Shown: in pieces, positions 9,757 through 21,151 of the stretch | How positions within the stretch are numbered: position 1 is the stretch's first letter | How the letters are laid out: every line of letters begins with the position of its first letter | Assembly: GCA_014238945.1 (NCBI GenBank) | Contig: JABAAB010000078.1 | Coordinates: forward strand, 21,572-85,571 | Source of the DNA: Lysobacterales bacterium | GTDB taxonomy: Bacteria; Pseudomonadota; Gammaproteobacteria; Xanthomonadales; SZUA-36 | Direction of reading: 5' to 3' | Length of the DNA: 64,000 nt | The notes under the pieces: model-generated | Database searches by the model: none | Seen by the model: only the letters and a program-made list of their open reading frames with translations | Told to the model about the DNA's origin: nothing | Program-made: the position numbers and the translations under genes

Positions 9757-12700
9757 ATGTCAATTGTCCGTTTTTTTATTCTTATTGCACTGGCGTTGTT
9801 ACCAGCCCTGTCATCTGCTTCGCCGGCCACTGATGGTTGGCGCGGTCTGCCTGCGGCGGCCTATACAAGACTTGATGACAAATCGTTCACAAGATCTGCT
9901 TCACAGTTCGGTATCGCAATCAGTGGAGAAAAAGAACTTCAGTTCAATATCTCCAGTCAGAAACAGCACGCCAACGGCGATGTCAGTATCCATGGAAAAT
10001 CTGCTGACAAACGCAGTTCAATCAATGCCACTTTGGGTCGTGAATCTGGTCGTGAAAGTATTTATGGGCACATGCACGATGGCGATAAATTTTATCTGCT
10101 GACCACGGACTTTTCGGGGAGCAGGGCAATCGAATTGCCAGCAACAGGTATCACTTACAACAGTTGTGAGACCGAACACCATGTGGCAGACCAGGGCAAG
10201 AACAACCGTCACACAACTGCCACCCCTTTTGCTGTATTGAGAGATACTGAAGCCGATGCCGTGCTCGACATCCTGTTGATTTATAACCAGGCTTTTGCAC
10301 AGCGCTACCCCGGAGAACTGATTGAAACCCGATTGAATCATATCGTCCAGCTTGCCAACCAGGCCATGTCCAATTCGGAAATCTCCATGGCGGTGCGCGA
10401 CGTGGGTAAGGAGTTTTTTGATTACCGCAATGACAATACCAATGCGCAATTGCTGAACGACATGTCCAGCGCGCTGTCTGGCCAGAATGTGCCCGGACTG
10501 GAGGGACTGCAGGCATTACGTGACGATCGGGGTGCTGACCTGGTGATCATGTTCCGTCCACACGATATTGAAACACGCGGCAGTTGTGGCATTGCATATT
10601 TCCCGACCGGTGATCCGAACGTGGGGGTCAACGTGGTCAGCGACGGCATGAGCAGCTGGTCTGCGTGCCTGGATGATGTGATGACCCATGAGATTGGCCA
10701 CAACCTGGGTGCGGCACACCAGGCGGGCTCCGGCGGTGGAGCATTTGATCCACGTGGTGCTGCATTTGTAAAGCTGGATCAATTCGGTACCATGATGGGC
10801 TCATTTGGCACCGGCAAAGCCGACCGGTTTCGCGGTTTGCCGTTGTTTTCCAATCCCGATGTGTTCTGTGGTGGTCAGGCCTGTGGCTCGGATGGTCCGG
10901 GCAGTCTGGCCAACAATGCCGCGGTAATGCGGGACCAGGTGGCCTCGGTAACCGGTTACCGAACCGAGGTCAGTGTCACTGAGGTACTGCTGCCTGAACG
11001 TTCCGCCGATGACAGTGACGGTGATGGAACTGTGGACTGGGAGGACCATTTCCCTTTCGATAGCGATGAGCAGGCGGATTCAGACATGGATGGCAGCGGG
11101 GACGCCAGCGACGCGTTTCCTGATGATCCCGCTGAATACCTGGATACCGATTCCGATCAGACGGGAGACAATGCAGACACCGATGATGACAATGACCTGG
11201 TAGAGGATTCAAGCGACAGTTTTCCGAAAAATGAGAATGAATCCGCCGATGACGACGGTGACAGTATTGGCAACAACGCCGATGTTTTTCCACAGGACGC
11301 GGACGAGTTTGCCGATTTTGACTCGGATGGTACGGGCGACAATGAAGATGACGACGACGACAACGACGGCTTCACTGAGTTGAATCCGGTGGGCGAGGAC
11401 GTTCTCGTAATCAGCGTGGATAATAATCGTGTGCTGCGATTTGACGCTCAAAGCGGGGCTTCCAGGGGCATTGAAATTCTCCCCAGGGACGGACTGCTGA
11501 CTTTTCAGTCCGCACTGAGTTACCGGGGCAGCGACCACAGTCTTTTCTATACCAGTTCCAGTGCGATCAAGCGCTTTGATCTCATCAACCGTCAACCACT
11601 GGGTGTCTTTGTACCGCCCTATAGTGACAATGGCGGTGTGCAACTGGGTACCGGGTTTCCAACCGGCATCGCCAATCTTGCCGGAGACTTCCGGATTACA
11701 GCCACCCTGATGGGCAATAACAACATCGGTATTTTCCGTGGGAGCAATCAGGCTGCACCGGAAACATCACTGACCTGGAGTATCAGCTCAGGGGACGCTC
11801 CGATCGATATAATATCAGAGGATAATTCGGCCATCATTCTGGGTCAGGCCAGCCGTACTCTGTATCGTGCAAATGCGCTGGGAATCCAGTTCCTGGGTGA
11901 CCCTGGTGCCGAATGGATGCAGGATCCACACAGAATGGCCCTGACCGGCGACGGACGCTTGCTGGTGACTGACCAGGGACGCAACAGCGTGGTCGCGGTT
12001 GACCTGTCGAGTGGTGATTTCCTCGGCGATGTCGCGATTCTTGCAGAACAGGGATATAGCAATCCCACCGGCATCGCCGTTACTGCCGAGGGCCAATTGC
12101 TGGTGGCCGCCGCCGATCAGAACACCATATTAAAATACGACCTGCAAAGCAGTGCTTTTGAAGGCGAACTGGTGGCATCAGGCAAAGGTGGTCTGAGTGC
12201 ACCCCACGCGATGACCATTGTGCCTCGATGGCTGGACCGGCTGGGCAACGACCCGGACCGGGTCATCCGACCGAACGCCGGTTTCTGGTTCAACCCCGCC
12301 ACCAACGGACGGGGTTTTGATATAGAGGTATTCCATGACCGTCTTTCTGCCATCTGGTTTACCTTTGATGAATCAGGCCAGCCCCTGTGGTATCTCAGCG
12401 CGGGTTACCTGGTGGGATTTGACTACGAAGCCGAATTACTGTTAACCCGACTGAATGAACAGGGTGAGTTCGAGTTTGAGCAGGTCGGCACCCTGAGTCT
12501 CAATTTCTCCTCGGAACGACAGGCCGACATGCATTGGACCATTGGTGAATCAGCCGGTGCCGAACCACTGCAATGGATCGAATTCAGCACCGAGCCGGCC
12601 GATCAGGACTACACCGGTCAATGGGGCCGTGCCGATGGCCCGGGCTGGGGGGTGTCGCTGGCCACGGAGGGAGATCTGACCGTGGCGATTGCATTTATAT

Positions 12701-12981
12701 ACGACAGTGCAGGACAGCCACGCTGGACCATCAGTGACCCGGCACAGGGAGCTTCCCCGCTAAATTTTCATATGAATGCGGTATTCAGTGACAGCCTGTG
12801 TCCGACCTGTTCGGGTGAATCTGACTACCAGTTTGTGCCCGCCGGCGACATGGATGTGGTGGTATCTGAGGAAAACCACTGGAGCAGCGACATGGTTTTC
12901 CCTTTGCCCCTCAACGGTGTGTGGGACCTGGATATGACCTCGATTATCCGTTTTTCAGATGAGCCACAACGGCCACGCTAA
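9757..12981 (+). CDS. Large secreted M12-type zinc metalloprotease with calcium-binding repeats
   Basis: A 1074-residue secreted protein with a signal peptide (residues 1-21). A metalloprotease domain spans about 150-405 and contains the extended zinc motif HEIGHNLGAAH (His311, Glu312, His315, His321) with a downstream MMGS turn that can act as the Met-turn, as in reprolysin/M12B-like metzincins. Residues about 415-545 are thrombospondin-type-3 / EF-like calcium repeats, extremely rich in Asp. About 550-830 looks like an NHL or beta-propeller region (repeated LLVTDQGRNSVVAVD-type blades). About 845-1060 holds repeated GFWFNPATNGRGFD-type modules seen in many secreted gammaproteobacterial proteins. 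It probably degrades extracellular protein; calcium likely stabilises the linker. Confidence 0.8.
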   Translation: MSIVRFFILIALALLPALSSASPATDGWRGLPAAAYTRLDDKSFTRSASQFGIAISGEKELQFNISSQKQHANGDVSIHGKSADKRSSINATLGRESGRESIYGHMHDGDKFYLLTTDFSGSRAIELPATGITYNSCETEHHVADQGKNNRHTTATPFAVLRDTEADAVLDILLIYNQAFAQRYPGELIETRLNHIVQLANQAMSNSEISMAVRDVGKEFFDYRNDNTNAQLLNDMSSALSGQNVPGLEGLQALRDDRGADLVIMFRPHDIETRGSCGIAYFPTGDPNVGVNVVSDGMSSWSACLDDVMTHEIGHNLGAAHQAGSGGGAFDPRGAAFVKLDQFGTMMGSFGTGKADRFRGLPLFSNPDVFCGGQACGSDGPGSLANNAAVMRDQVASVTGYRTEVSVTEVLLPERSADDSDGDGTVDWEDHFPFDSDEQADSDMDGSGDASDAFPDDPAEYLDTDSDQTGDNADTDDDNDLVEDSSDSFPKNENESADDDGDSIGNNADVFPQDADEFADFDSDGTGDNEDDDDDNDGFTELNPVGEDVLVISVDNNRVLRFDAQSGASRGIEILPRDGLLTFQSALSYRGSDHSLFYTSSSAIKRFDLINRQPLGVFVPPYSDNGGVQLGTGFPTGIANLAGDFRITATLMGNNNIGIFRGSNQAAPETSLTWSISSGDAPIDIISEDNSAIILGQASRTLYRANALGIQFLGDPGAEWMQDPHRMALTGDGRLLVTDQGRNSVVAVDLSSGDFLGDVAILAEQGYSNPTGIAVTAEGQLLVAAADQNTILKYDLQSSAFEGELVASGKGGLSAPHAMTIVPRWLDRLGNDPDRVIRPNAGFWFNPATNGRGFDIEVFHDRLSAIWFTFDESGQPLWYLSAGYLVGFDYEAELLLTRLNEQGEFEFEQVGTLSLNFSSERQADMHWTIGESAGAEPLQWIEFSTEPADQDYTGQWGRADGPGWGVSLATEGDLTVAIAFIYDSAGQPRWTISDPAQGASPLNFHMNAVFSDSLCPTCSGESDYQFVPAGDMDVVVSEENHWSSDMVFPLPLNGVWDLDMTSIIRFSDEPQRPR

Positions 12982-12988
12982 TACAGGG

Positions 12989-13936
12989 TCAATAACCCGC
13001 CTCAAAATCTATCAGATGCAATAACCGTCGACCTGCAACGAAGCGGGCATAGTTGTTGACAAATATTTCAATGACATCTTCCGGAAAACTTTCAGCGGCA
13101 TTGTGCGGGGTGATAAAGACATTGGGCATGGTCCAAAGCGGGCTATCGAGAGGCAGGGGCTCCACTTCAAACACATCCAGTACCGCGCCGCCAATGACAC
13201 CTTCTCGCAGCGCCTCGACCAGGTCAGATTCATTGACAACTGCACCCCGGCCAACATTGATCAATACGGCGGATGACTTCATCATTTCCAGTACCTTTGC
13301 GTCAATCAGATGACGGGTTCTGGCAGTATCAGGCAGTGTTACAACCACGTAATCGGCAGTGGACAGGAATTGACTCATCGTCTCTTCGGTATATACGGCA
13401 CGGACCTCATCACAGGGTTTGCCTGAACGGTTGAGACCGCTTACCTGGATTCCAAAGTGGCTTGCTGTACGTGCAAGACTGCGCCCGATCGAACCCAGGC
13501 CGATAATCCCCATTTGGATGTCGGATGATGGACGGTAACTGAACGGTTGCCACTTTTTGGCTGACTGATTGGCGCGTGTCTCGAAAACGCGCCGCTCCAT
13601 CATGTACACCCAGCTAATCACGTATTCTGATATCAGGGGTCCGAAAATCCCCTTGGCCCCCGTCAAGAAATAATCCCGGCGCATGCCCTGCTTGCACAAC
13701 AGATCGATTCCAGCCCAACTGGATTGAACCCACTGCAACCGGGCTGCATGGGGTAACACTTCTCTGATTAGTGGTGGTTCACCAAGAATGATATTGCAAT
13801 CGGGAACCAGTCTGGATGCAGATTCTGATTCATTTCCTACCAGCACATCAAGATACTGCAGTTTCGTGTTACCCAGCATTCGGGCGAATTCATTGGGGTC
13901 CTCCGCCAGAATGAGTAATTTATTCAGTGAAGTCAT
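12989..13936 (-). CDS. D-2-hydroxyacid dehydrogenase
   Basis: A 315-residue NAD(P)-dependent oxidoreductase of the D-isomer-specific 2-hydroxyacid dehydrogenase family, which reduces 2-oxoacids such as glyoxylate or hydroxypyruvate. The Rossmann fingerprint GLGSIGRSLA lies at about residues 146-155. Catalytic regions follow: INVGRGAVV (Arg), EVEPLPLDSPLW (Glu) and ITPHNAA (His) near residue 285. The divergent N-terminus and overall length resemble the GhrA-like branch. It converges on the metalloprotease gene with only 7 bases between the stops. Exact substrate is not determinable. Confidence 0.85.
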   Translation of the reverse strand: MTSLNKLLILAEDPNEFARMLGNTKLQYLDVLVGNESESASRLVPDCNIILGEPPLIREVLPHAARLQWVQSSWAGIDLLCKQGMRRDYFLTGAKGIFGPLISEYVISWVYMMERRVFETRANQSAKKWQPFSYRPSSDIQMGIIGLGSIGRSLARTASHFGIQVSGLNRSGKPCDEVRAVYTEETMSQFLSTADYVVVTLPDTARTRHLIDAKVLEMMKSSAVLINVGRGAVVNESDLVEALREGVIGGAVLDVFEVEPLPLDSPLWTMPNVFITPHNAAESFPEDVIEIFVNNYARFVAGRRLLHLIDFEAGY

Positions 13937-14007
13937 CGGGAAATCTCACTAGACATTGAGTGACCGTTTTTTAAATCACACGGTTGTCCGGTATCGGCCA
14001 ATGCTGG

Positions 14008-14778
14008 CTATCCAGTGTCCCGGTGTGCCAGTTCCCTGAGTTTGTCCAGGTCGACCAACTCCACCTTTTTCCGGTTAACCCGGATAAGACCCGCACTTTG
14101 AAAACGTGCCAGTACCCGGCTTATGGTCTCGGTTGCCAGACGCAAATTGCTGGCTATATCCCGGCGTGACATGCTGAGATTGAATTCGGTTGGTGAATAC
14201 CCGCGCCTGGCAATACGGGTCGAAAGTGAACACAGTAAACGGGCAATCCGTTCCTCCGCGCTCAGATCGGCCGCATTGGATTCGAGTTCGGAGATCTGGG
14301 CACTCATGACGCGGAACAATTCTTCCTGCAGTGACGGTAACTGGCGGGCCATATCCGCGACAGAATCAAAACTGAGTCCGCAAACAGAGCTGGTATCCAG
14401 TGCAATAACATTGGCCTTGTGAGTTTTGCCGTCAATGGCGTCAAAGCCGATAATCTCACCGGGCAGATAAAAGCCCAGCACATGCTCTTCGCCATTCTTG
14501 TCGATTACGTAGCTCTTGAAACACCCCGCACGGACCGCTGCGATGCAGTCGAGCGGATCACCAATTCGGAAAATATGTTCCCCGGCATGAATGGGGCGTG
14601 ACTTGTTTACAATATTTTCAAACTGTTCTGTTTCATCTTCGTCGAGGTTGCGTACGAGACACAGTTTGCCGAGTGTGCACTTGCTGCACGCAATCTGTGA
14701 TCTTTTCCGAAAATGTGGATTTTGCTGGGCCAGTGTACTCATCGCGTTGCTAGGTATCACTCCTGATGCATTAGACAT
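14008..14778 (-). CDS. fnr: FNR-type oxygen-sensing transcription regulator
   Basis: A 256-residue Crp/Fnr-family regulator (Fnr/Anr type). The N-terminal CSKCTLGKLC cluster (Cys31, Cys34, Cys40) and Cys133 in SSVCGL match the four ligands of the oxygen-labile [4Fe-4S] cluster in E. coli FNR. The cyclic-nucleotide-binding-like barrel spans about residues 50-150. The helix-turn-helix near 195-225 contains MSRRDIASNLRLATETISRVLARF, whose ETISR recognition helix reads TTGAT-N4-ATCAA sites. A shorter start at 14742 is possible. It lies downstream of hemN on the same strand with 21 bases between them, and boxes of the right type occur before the TonB receptor and nirS nearby. Confidence 0.93.
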   Translation of the reverse strand: MSNASGVIPSNAMSTLAQQNPHFRKRSQIACSKCTLGKLCLVRNLDEDETEQFENIVNKSRPIHAGEHIFRIGDPLDCIAAVRAGCFKSYVIDKNGEEHVLGFYLPGEIIGFDAIDGKTHKANVIALDTSSVCGLSFDSVADMARQLPSLQEELFRVMSAQISELESNAADLSAEERIARLLCSLSTRIARRGYSPTEFNLSMSRRDIASNLRLATETISRVLARFQSAGLIRVNRKKVELVDLDKLRELAHRDTG

Positions 14779-14799
14779 AAATTATAACTCACGGGGTGA

Positions 14800-16191
14800 C
14801 TAAATTACTTTTGAGTAAGCATTGCGCTGGTGATCATCAATCAGATATTCGTCAAATCGCATCGCAATTGCGCGTAACAGCATGAGGCCGGCGGATGTAA
14901 CCACCAGACCATCATCATCCAAGTCGATCAGGCCGTCTTGTTGCAAGGGTTTGAGCGACTCGAGTTCCAGTGCAAAGTGATCACCGAAATCGAGTTTGTA
15001 GCGGTGCTCAAATTCGATAAAGCTGACTTGTCCCCGGCACATGATGGCGAGGATAATCTGCTGACGTAAACGGTCTTCGTTGCTGAGGCTGATGCCCCGC
15101 CAGACCGGCAGTTGATTCTGTTCCAGTTCCTTCTGCCAGGTTCGGATATCCTTGTGATTCTGTACAAAACTGTTGCCTACTTTTCCAATTGCACTGACCC
15201 CCAAACCCACCAGGTCGGTTTCACGGCAAGTTGAATAACCCTGGAAATTGCGTTGCAAGCTGCCCTCTCTCAATGCGATTGACAACTCGTCACTGGGGAG
15301 CGCGAAATGATCCATCCCGATGTATTCATAACCCGCACCGACCAGCTTGTTGACGGTCGATGCCATTAACTGCACGCGCAGTTCGGGTGTGGGTACGTCA
15401 TGGATGCCGATCATGCGTTGTGCGCGAAACAGTTGGGGCAAATGAGCATAGTTATATACTGAAATACGGTCAGGGCGGGCCGTTAAAACCGAGTCAATGG
15501 TGACTTCAAAAGACTTTTCCGTCTGTAATGGCAGACCATAAATCAGATCAACAGATACTGAGTTGAATCCTGAATCACGAGCCGCATCGATCAAGCCCAG
15601 AGTCATCTCTTCATCCTGCACACGGTTAACCGCTTTCTGAACTGCAGGGTTGAAATCCTGAATCCCCATGCTGACCCGGTTAAAGCCGATGTCGGCCAGG
15701 AACTCAATGCGTTCCCTGTCCACCGTACGTGGATCTATCTCTATAGAGAATTCCCGGTTCGCCGCCCGGCTCAGAAAAAAATGCCGGGACAATTTTGCCA
15801 CCAGGTGTTGAAGCTGAGAATCACTGTGGTAGGTCGGCGTCCCGCCACCAAAGTGCAGTTGGATTACCTGTCGGTCCGGATCAAACAACCGTCCCTGTTT
15901 GTCTATCTCCAGGTCCAGGTGCTGCAGATACACCTGAGCCTGCGATTGGTGACGTGTAACTTTCTTGTTACAGGCGCAGTAATAACAAAGTGATTTGCAG
16001 AAAGGCAGATGTACATACAGTGATAGCGGCCTGGGGATCAAGTCGTCGTTGCTGAATTGAACGTGCCGGCAATATGCCTCTGCATCAAATCCTTCATGAA
16101 ACTGTAATGCGGTCGGATACGAGGTATAGCGCGGACCGGTCATACCATACCTGGAGATCAGTTCTGTTGGAAAAGAGGTGCTTGGTCCCAT
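14800..16191 (-). CDS. hemN: Oxygen-independent coproporphyrinogen III oxidase
   Basis: A 463-residue radical-SAM enzyme that decarboxylates coproporphyrinogen III to protoporphyrinogen IX without oxygen, a haem biosynthesis step needed in anaerobiosis. The cluster motif PFCKSLCYYCACNKKVT (about residues 60-76) has the CX3CX2C ligands plus the extra HemN cysteine. The N-terminal RYGMTGPRYTSYPTA motif is typical of HemN rather than HemW. The ATG at 16191 is chosen because TAGGAAG precedes it and the HemN N-terminus begins there; an upstream in-frame ATG at 16242 would add 17 unrelated residues. It is followed by fnr. Anaerobic supply of haem fits the neighbouring haem-containing nitrite reductase. 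Confidence 0.95.
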   Translation of the reverse strand: MGPSTSFPTELISRYGMTGPRYTSYPTALQFHEGFDAEAYCRHVQFSNDDLIPRPLSLYVHLPFCKSLCYYCACNKKVTRHQSQAQVYLQHLDLEIDKQGRLFDPDRQVIQLHFGGGTPTYHSDSQLQHLVAKLSRHFFLSRAANREFSIEIDPRTVDRERIEFLADIGFNRVSMGIQDFNPAVQKAVNRVQDEEMTLGLIDAARDSGFNSVSVDLIYGLPLQTEKSFEVTIDSVLTARPDRISVYNYAHLPQLFRAQRMIGIHDVPTPELRVQLMASTVNKLVGAGYEYIGMDHFALPSDELSIALREGSLQRNFQGYSTCRETDLVGLGVSAIGKVGNSFVQNHKDIRTWQKELEQNQLPVWRGISLSNEDRLRQQIILAIMCRGQVSFIEFEHRYKLDFGDHFALELESLKPLQQDGLIDLDDDGLVVTSAGLMLLRAIAMRFDEYLIDDHQRNAYSKVI

Positions 16192-16458
16192 AACCAGTCT
16201 TCCTACGCCGTTTGATCCGGGTTGTTTGTATATCCCATGCAACTACAGTTTCCGTGGAACACGAAGCCGTGGGAGACCGGCTCCAGTGTTCCGATTGTGA
16301 TCAGGAGGACCCGATTCAGCGGGTGCATGACCGCCGTGATTGGAACACCTGATGTCAGAATCAATACTTTCCGTGGCTGCAAGGCCAATTTCATGATCAT
16401 TGACGTTTTCTGTAAGCAATATGTGAGCGCACGATAGCACCGCCTCACCCATGTACAA

Positions 16459-16472
16459 ATGACACAGGTCAA
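16459..16472. promoter_or_regulatory. FNR/DNR-type operator (distal)
   Basis: The palindrome ATGAC-ACAG-GTCAA matches the consensus TTGAT-N4-ATCAA at 7 of 10 arm positions. It sits 146-159 bases before the TonB receptor start and about 270 bases before hemN, so it could serve either divergent gene. Confidence 0.5.
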
Positions 16473-16548
16473 TAAGATTGGCAGATCACGACTTGGGGGT
16501 TTCCTGCTACCCGGTTCCAGCGGTCATCGCAGGGCAATTGAGCAAATA

Positions 16549-16562
16549 TTGACCTAGATCAT
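16549..16562. promoter_or_regulatory. FNR/DNR-type operator before TonB receptor
   Basis: TTGAC-CTAG-ATCAT matches TTGAT-N4-ATCAA at 8 of 10 arm positions. Its centre is 62 bases before the start codon, so a class II position at about -41.5 would put transcription start near 16597. The fnr gene lies 1.8 kb away; a DNR/NNR-type nitric-oxide regulator would read the same site. Confidence 0.65.
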
Positions 16563-16617
16563 TTCGCCGTCATCACCCTGCCAATAAGCTACGCGCAATG
16601 AACAACAGGAAACGACC

Positions 16618-18816
16618 ATGTTAAAAAAATGGCACCCCGTATTACTGCTACCGATTATCTCAGGCTTGTCACTTGCTGAAGAGCTATCCGACACTACCGA
16701 ATTGAAAGCCGTGCAACTGGACCCAATTGTCGTGGTGGCAAGCAAGGCTCCCAGGCCCCTGTCTGACGTGGTTGGTCAGGTCAGTGTTATTGACTCTGAA
16801 TTCATTAAGCACTACATCGTTGAGGATATCGACGGCCTGTTACGATATGAACCCGGACTGGATCTTGAATCTTCTGGTACCCGTTTTGGTGCCAATGCCA
16901 TCAATATCCGTGGGATCGGTGGCAACCGGGTAGCCATGGAAGTAGACGGAATTCCGGTGCGGGACAGGTTTGCAATCGGAAGTTATTCTGATGGTGGCCG
17001 GATTCTGACAGAAACCGACCGGATCAAACGTCTGGAAATCCTTTATGGCCCCGCCTCCACCCTGTACGGCTCCGATGCATTGGGCGGCGTGCTGGCAATC
17101 ACTACATGGGATCCGGATGACCTGCTTGCCAGGGGAAATGGCAGGACCTGGTTTTCGTTGCGTGGTGGGTACCAGGGCGCTGACGATTCCATGGTTGGTT
17201 CTGGCGTAGCTGCCTGGGGTGATGAAAACAATGGGCTGGCATTTGCTGCCACCTGGCGTGACGGACATGAGCTGGATAACCAGGCATCTGCAGACGCTCC
17301 GCGCGACAATCAAAACTGGAACAGCAGAGACTATCTGCTTCGGTACAGCCACGAAACACAGGCTGGAAACCGTCTGCGGTTATCAGTGGCTGACTATCAA
17401 AGAGACACCACGACCTCCATAGAGTCCCTGCCGGGCTGGAACCGCTTTCGAAGAACCACCTCTCTTACCGGCGAGGATAAAGACAAGAATCGACAGGCAA
17501 GTGTTGAATATCAGTTTTCCGGTGACTGGGGGAACGGTGTGATACGAGCGTTTAATACCCACTCCAGGACCCAACAGCTTACACACGAAGAACGCGCTGC
17601 ATCCAGTAAGCCGGTGTTATTGCAACGTTATTTTGAGTACGAGCAGGATTTCAGTGGCGTGGAGCTTAACTTGTTCCGGGACTTCATGCTGACCAGCAGT
17701 GACCACCATCTTGGCATGGGGATTGAGCTGCTGCGCACAGATTCCAGTGAATTCAGGGATGGCTTCCAGCAAAGTCTGATCGACGGTTCTTTGACCAGGA
17801 CCGTACTGGGTGAAAACCTGCCGGTACGCGATTTTCCGGTTTCCCGCACCGACGAGATGGGTATATTCATACAGGATGAAATCAGACTGGGTGACGGCAG
17901 TTGGGTGATTGTTCCGGCCATAAGGTATGACCGCTACCAACTGGACCCGCGTCCGGATGAAATTTATCTTGAGGACAACCCTTTGACACAGGTCGTTTCT
18001 GTGGATGAGAACAGGGTTAGCCCCCGTATCGGTTTGTTGTACCGCATCAACGATGAAGCAGGTGTGTACCTTCAATATGTCAACGGCTTCAGGGCAGCGC
18101 CGTTCGAAGATGCCAATATTGGCCTGGACATACCGCTCTTCAATATCCGGGCCATTCCCAATCCCGATTTGAAATCCGAGACCTCCAGAGGACTCGAGGC
18201 CGGGTTCCGTTATATCTCATCGGGTACCCGTCTTACACTGGCAGTATTTGACACCCTTTACGACGACTTCATCGAAACCAAGGCCAGGATTGGCCTTGAC
18301 CCGGACAGCGGTGTGCTGTTGTTTCAGTCCCGTAACATCGACCAGGCAAGAATTTATGGCGCAGATCTGAGACTGGAACAGGACCTGCAAGCCTGGAATC
18401 CGGCGTTTGAAGGCTGGACCCTGAGCGGCGGCCTGTACTGGTCCAGGGGTGAAAACCTGGAAAGCAATCAGCCACTGAACACGGTTTCGCCACCACAAAT
18501 GGTGCTGGGTGGATCGTGGTCATCCTCGGACGGTCGCTGGGACGCCCACCTGACCGGAACGTTTACCGCACGCCAGAACCGCGTTGATGAATCCGCAGGT
18601 GAGCGCTTTCACACACCTTCATGGAACACCTTTGACCTGACAGCCGGGTGGAAAATAAATGATCACCTGAATCTGCGTGCGGGTATCTACAACCTGACCG
18701 ATAAACAGTATTGGAGATGGTCGGATGTCCGCCTGTTCAGCCCTGACAACCCGATGCTGGAACTGATGAGCCGGCCGGGCAGGAATTATTCAGTAACTGC
18801 CAACTTCCTGTGGTAG
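16618..18816 (+). CDS. TonB-dependent receptor, haem/hemoglobin-receptor-like
   Basis: A 732-residue outer-membrane receptor with a signal peptide (to about residue 20) and a strong ribosome-binding site (AGGAAACGACC). The plug spans about 35-155 with the motifs DGLLRYEPGLDL, NAINIRGIGGNRVAMEVDGIPV and IKRLEILYGPASTLYGSDALGG. The form of this plug and the overall length resemble the hemoglobin/transferrin/lactoferrin receptor group rather than siderophore receptors. The barrel ends SVTANFLW with the terminal aromatic. It is preceded by FNR-type boxes and followed by nirS, so it is probably induced without oxygen and may bring in haem, iron or another metal needed for denitrification. Substrate is inferred only. 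Confidence 0.8.
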   Translation: MLKKWHPVLLLPIISGLSLAEELSDTTELKAVQLDPIVVVASKAPRPLSDVVGQVSVIDSEFIKHYIVEDIDGLLRYEPGLDLESSGTRFGANAINIRGIGGNRVAMEVDGIPVRDRFAIGSYSDGGRILTETDRIKRLEILYGPASTLYGSDALGGVLAITTWDPDDLLARGNGRTWFSLRGGYQGADDSMVGSGVAAWGDENNGLAFAATWRDGHELDNQASADAPRDNQNWNSRDYLLRYSHETQAGNRLRLSVADYQRDTTTSIESLPGWNRFRRTTSLTGEDKDKNRQASVEYQFSGDWGNGVIRAFNTHSRTQQLTHEERAASSKPVLLQRYFEYEQDFSGVELNLFRDFMLTSSDHHLGMGIELLRTDSSEFRDGFQQSLIDGSLTRTVLGENLPVRDFPVSRTDEMGIFIQDEIRLGDGSWVIVPAIRYDRYQLDPRPDEIYLEDNPLTQVVSVDENRVSPRIGLLYRINDEAGVYLQYVNGFRAAPFEDANIGLDIPLFNIRAIPNPDLKSETSRGLEAGFRYISSGTRLTLAVFDTLYDDFIETKARIGLDPDSGVLLFQSRNIDQARIYGADLRLEQDLQAWNPAFEGWTLSGGLYWSRGENLESNQPLNTVSPPQMVLGGSWSSSDGRWDAHLTGTFTARQNRVDESAGERFHTPSWNTFDLTAGWKINDHLNLRAGIYNLTDKQYWRWSDVRLFSPDNPMLELMSRPGRNYSVTANFLW

Positions 18817-18839
18817 GTGCAGAGCGCCGTAGAAGGTGA

Positions 18840-21080
<2,241 letters not shown>

Positions 21081-21089
21081 CCACTTTGG

Positions 21090-21117
21090 GCCTGGCTGCA
21101 GAATGCTGCGGCCAGGC
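21090..21117 (+). other. Stem-loop between nirS and porin gene
   Basis: GCCTGGC (21090-21096) pairs with GCCAGGC (21111-21117), with an inner GCAG/CTGC helix. No T-run follows, so it is more likely an mRNA-stability or processing hairpin between nirS and the porin gene than a terminator. Confidence 0.55.
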
Positions 21118-21151
21118 AAGGCCTTAAACTGATAATTATTGGGGTATCGTC

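Larger units (their letters stand above)
16192..16617. other. 426-base divergent intergenic region between hemN and TonB receptor
   Basis: No convincing gene is present; short open frames on the minus strand lack family features. The region holds two FNR/DNR-type palindromes (16459-16472 and 16549-16562), annotated separately. The hemN-proximal 250 bases show no clear promoter, so hemN either has a long leader or a promoter that is not obvious by eye. Confidence 0.6.

Noticed and set aside
10976..11293. His/Pro-rich minus-strand protein
   Set aside because: It is the antisense of the Asp-rich repeats in the metalloprotease gene; its composition is a by-product of GAC/GAT codons.
16203..16472. 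A minus-strand 89-residue protein in the hemN/TonB receptor gap
   Set aside because: It has no family resemblance, covers the FNR-type operator and overlaps the hemN start.
21090..21117. Terminator between nirS and porin
   Set aside because: The hairpin is strong but has no T-run; a true terminator follows the porin gene instead.
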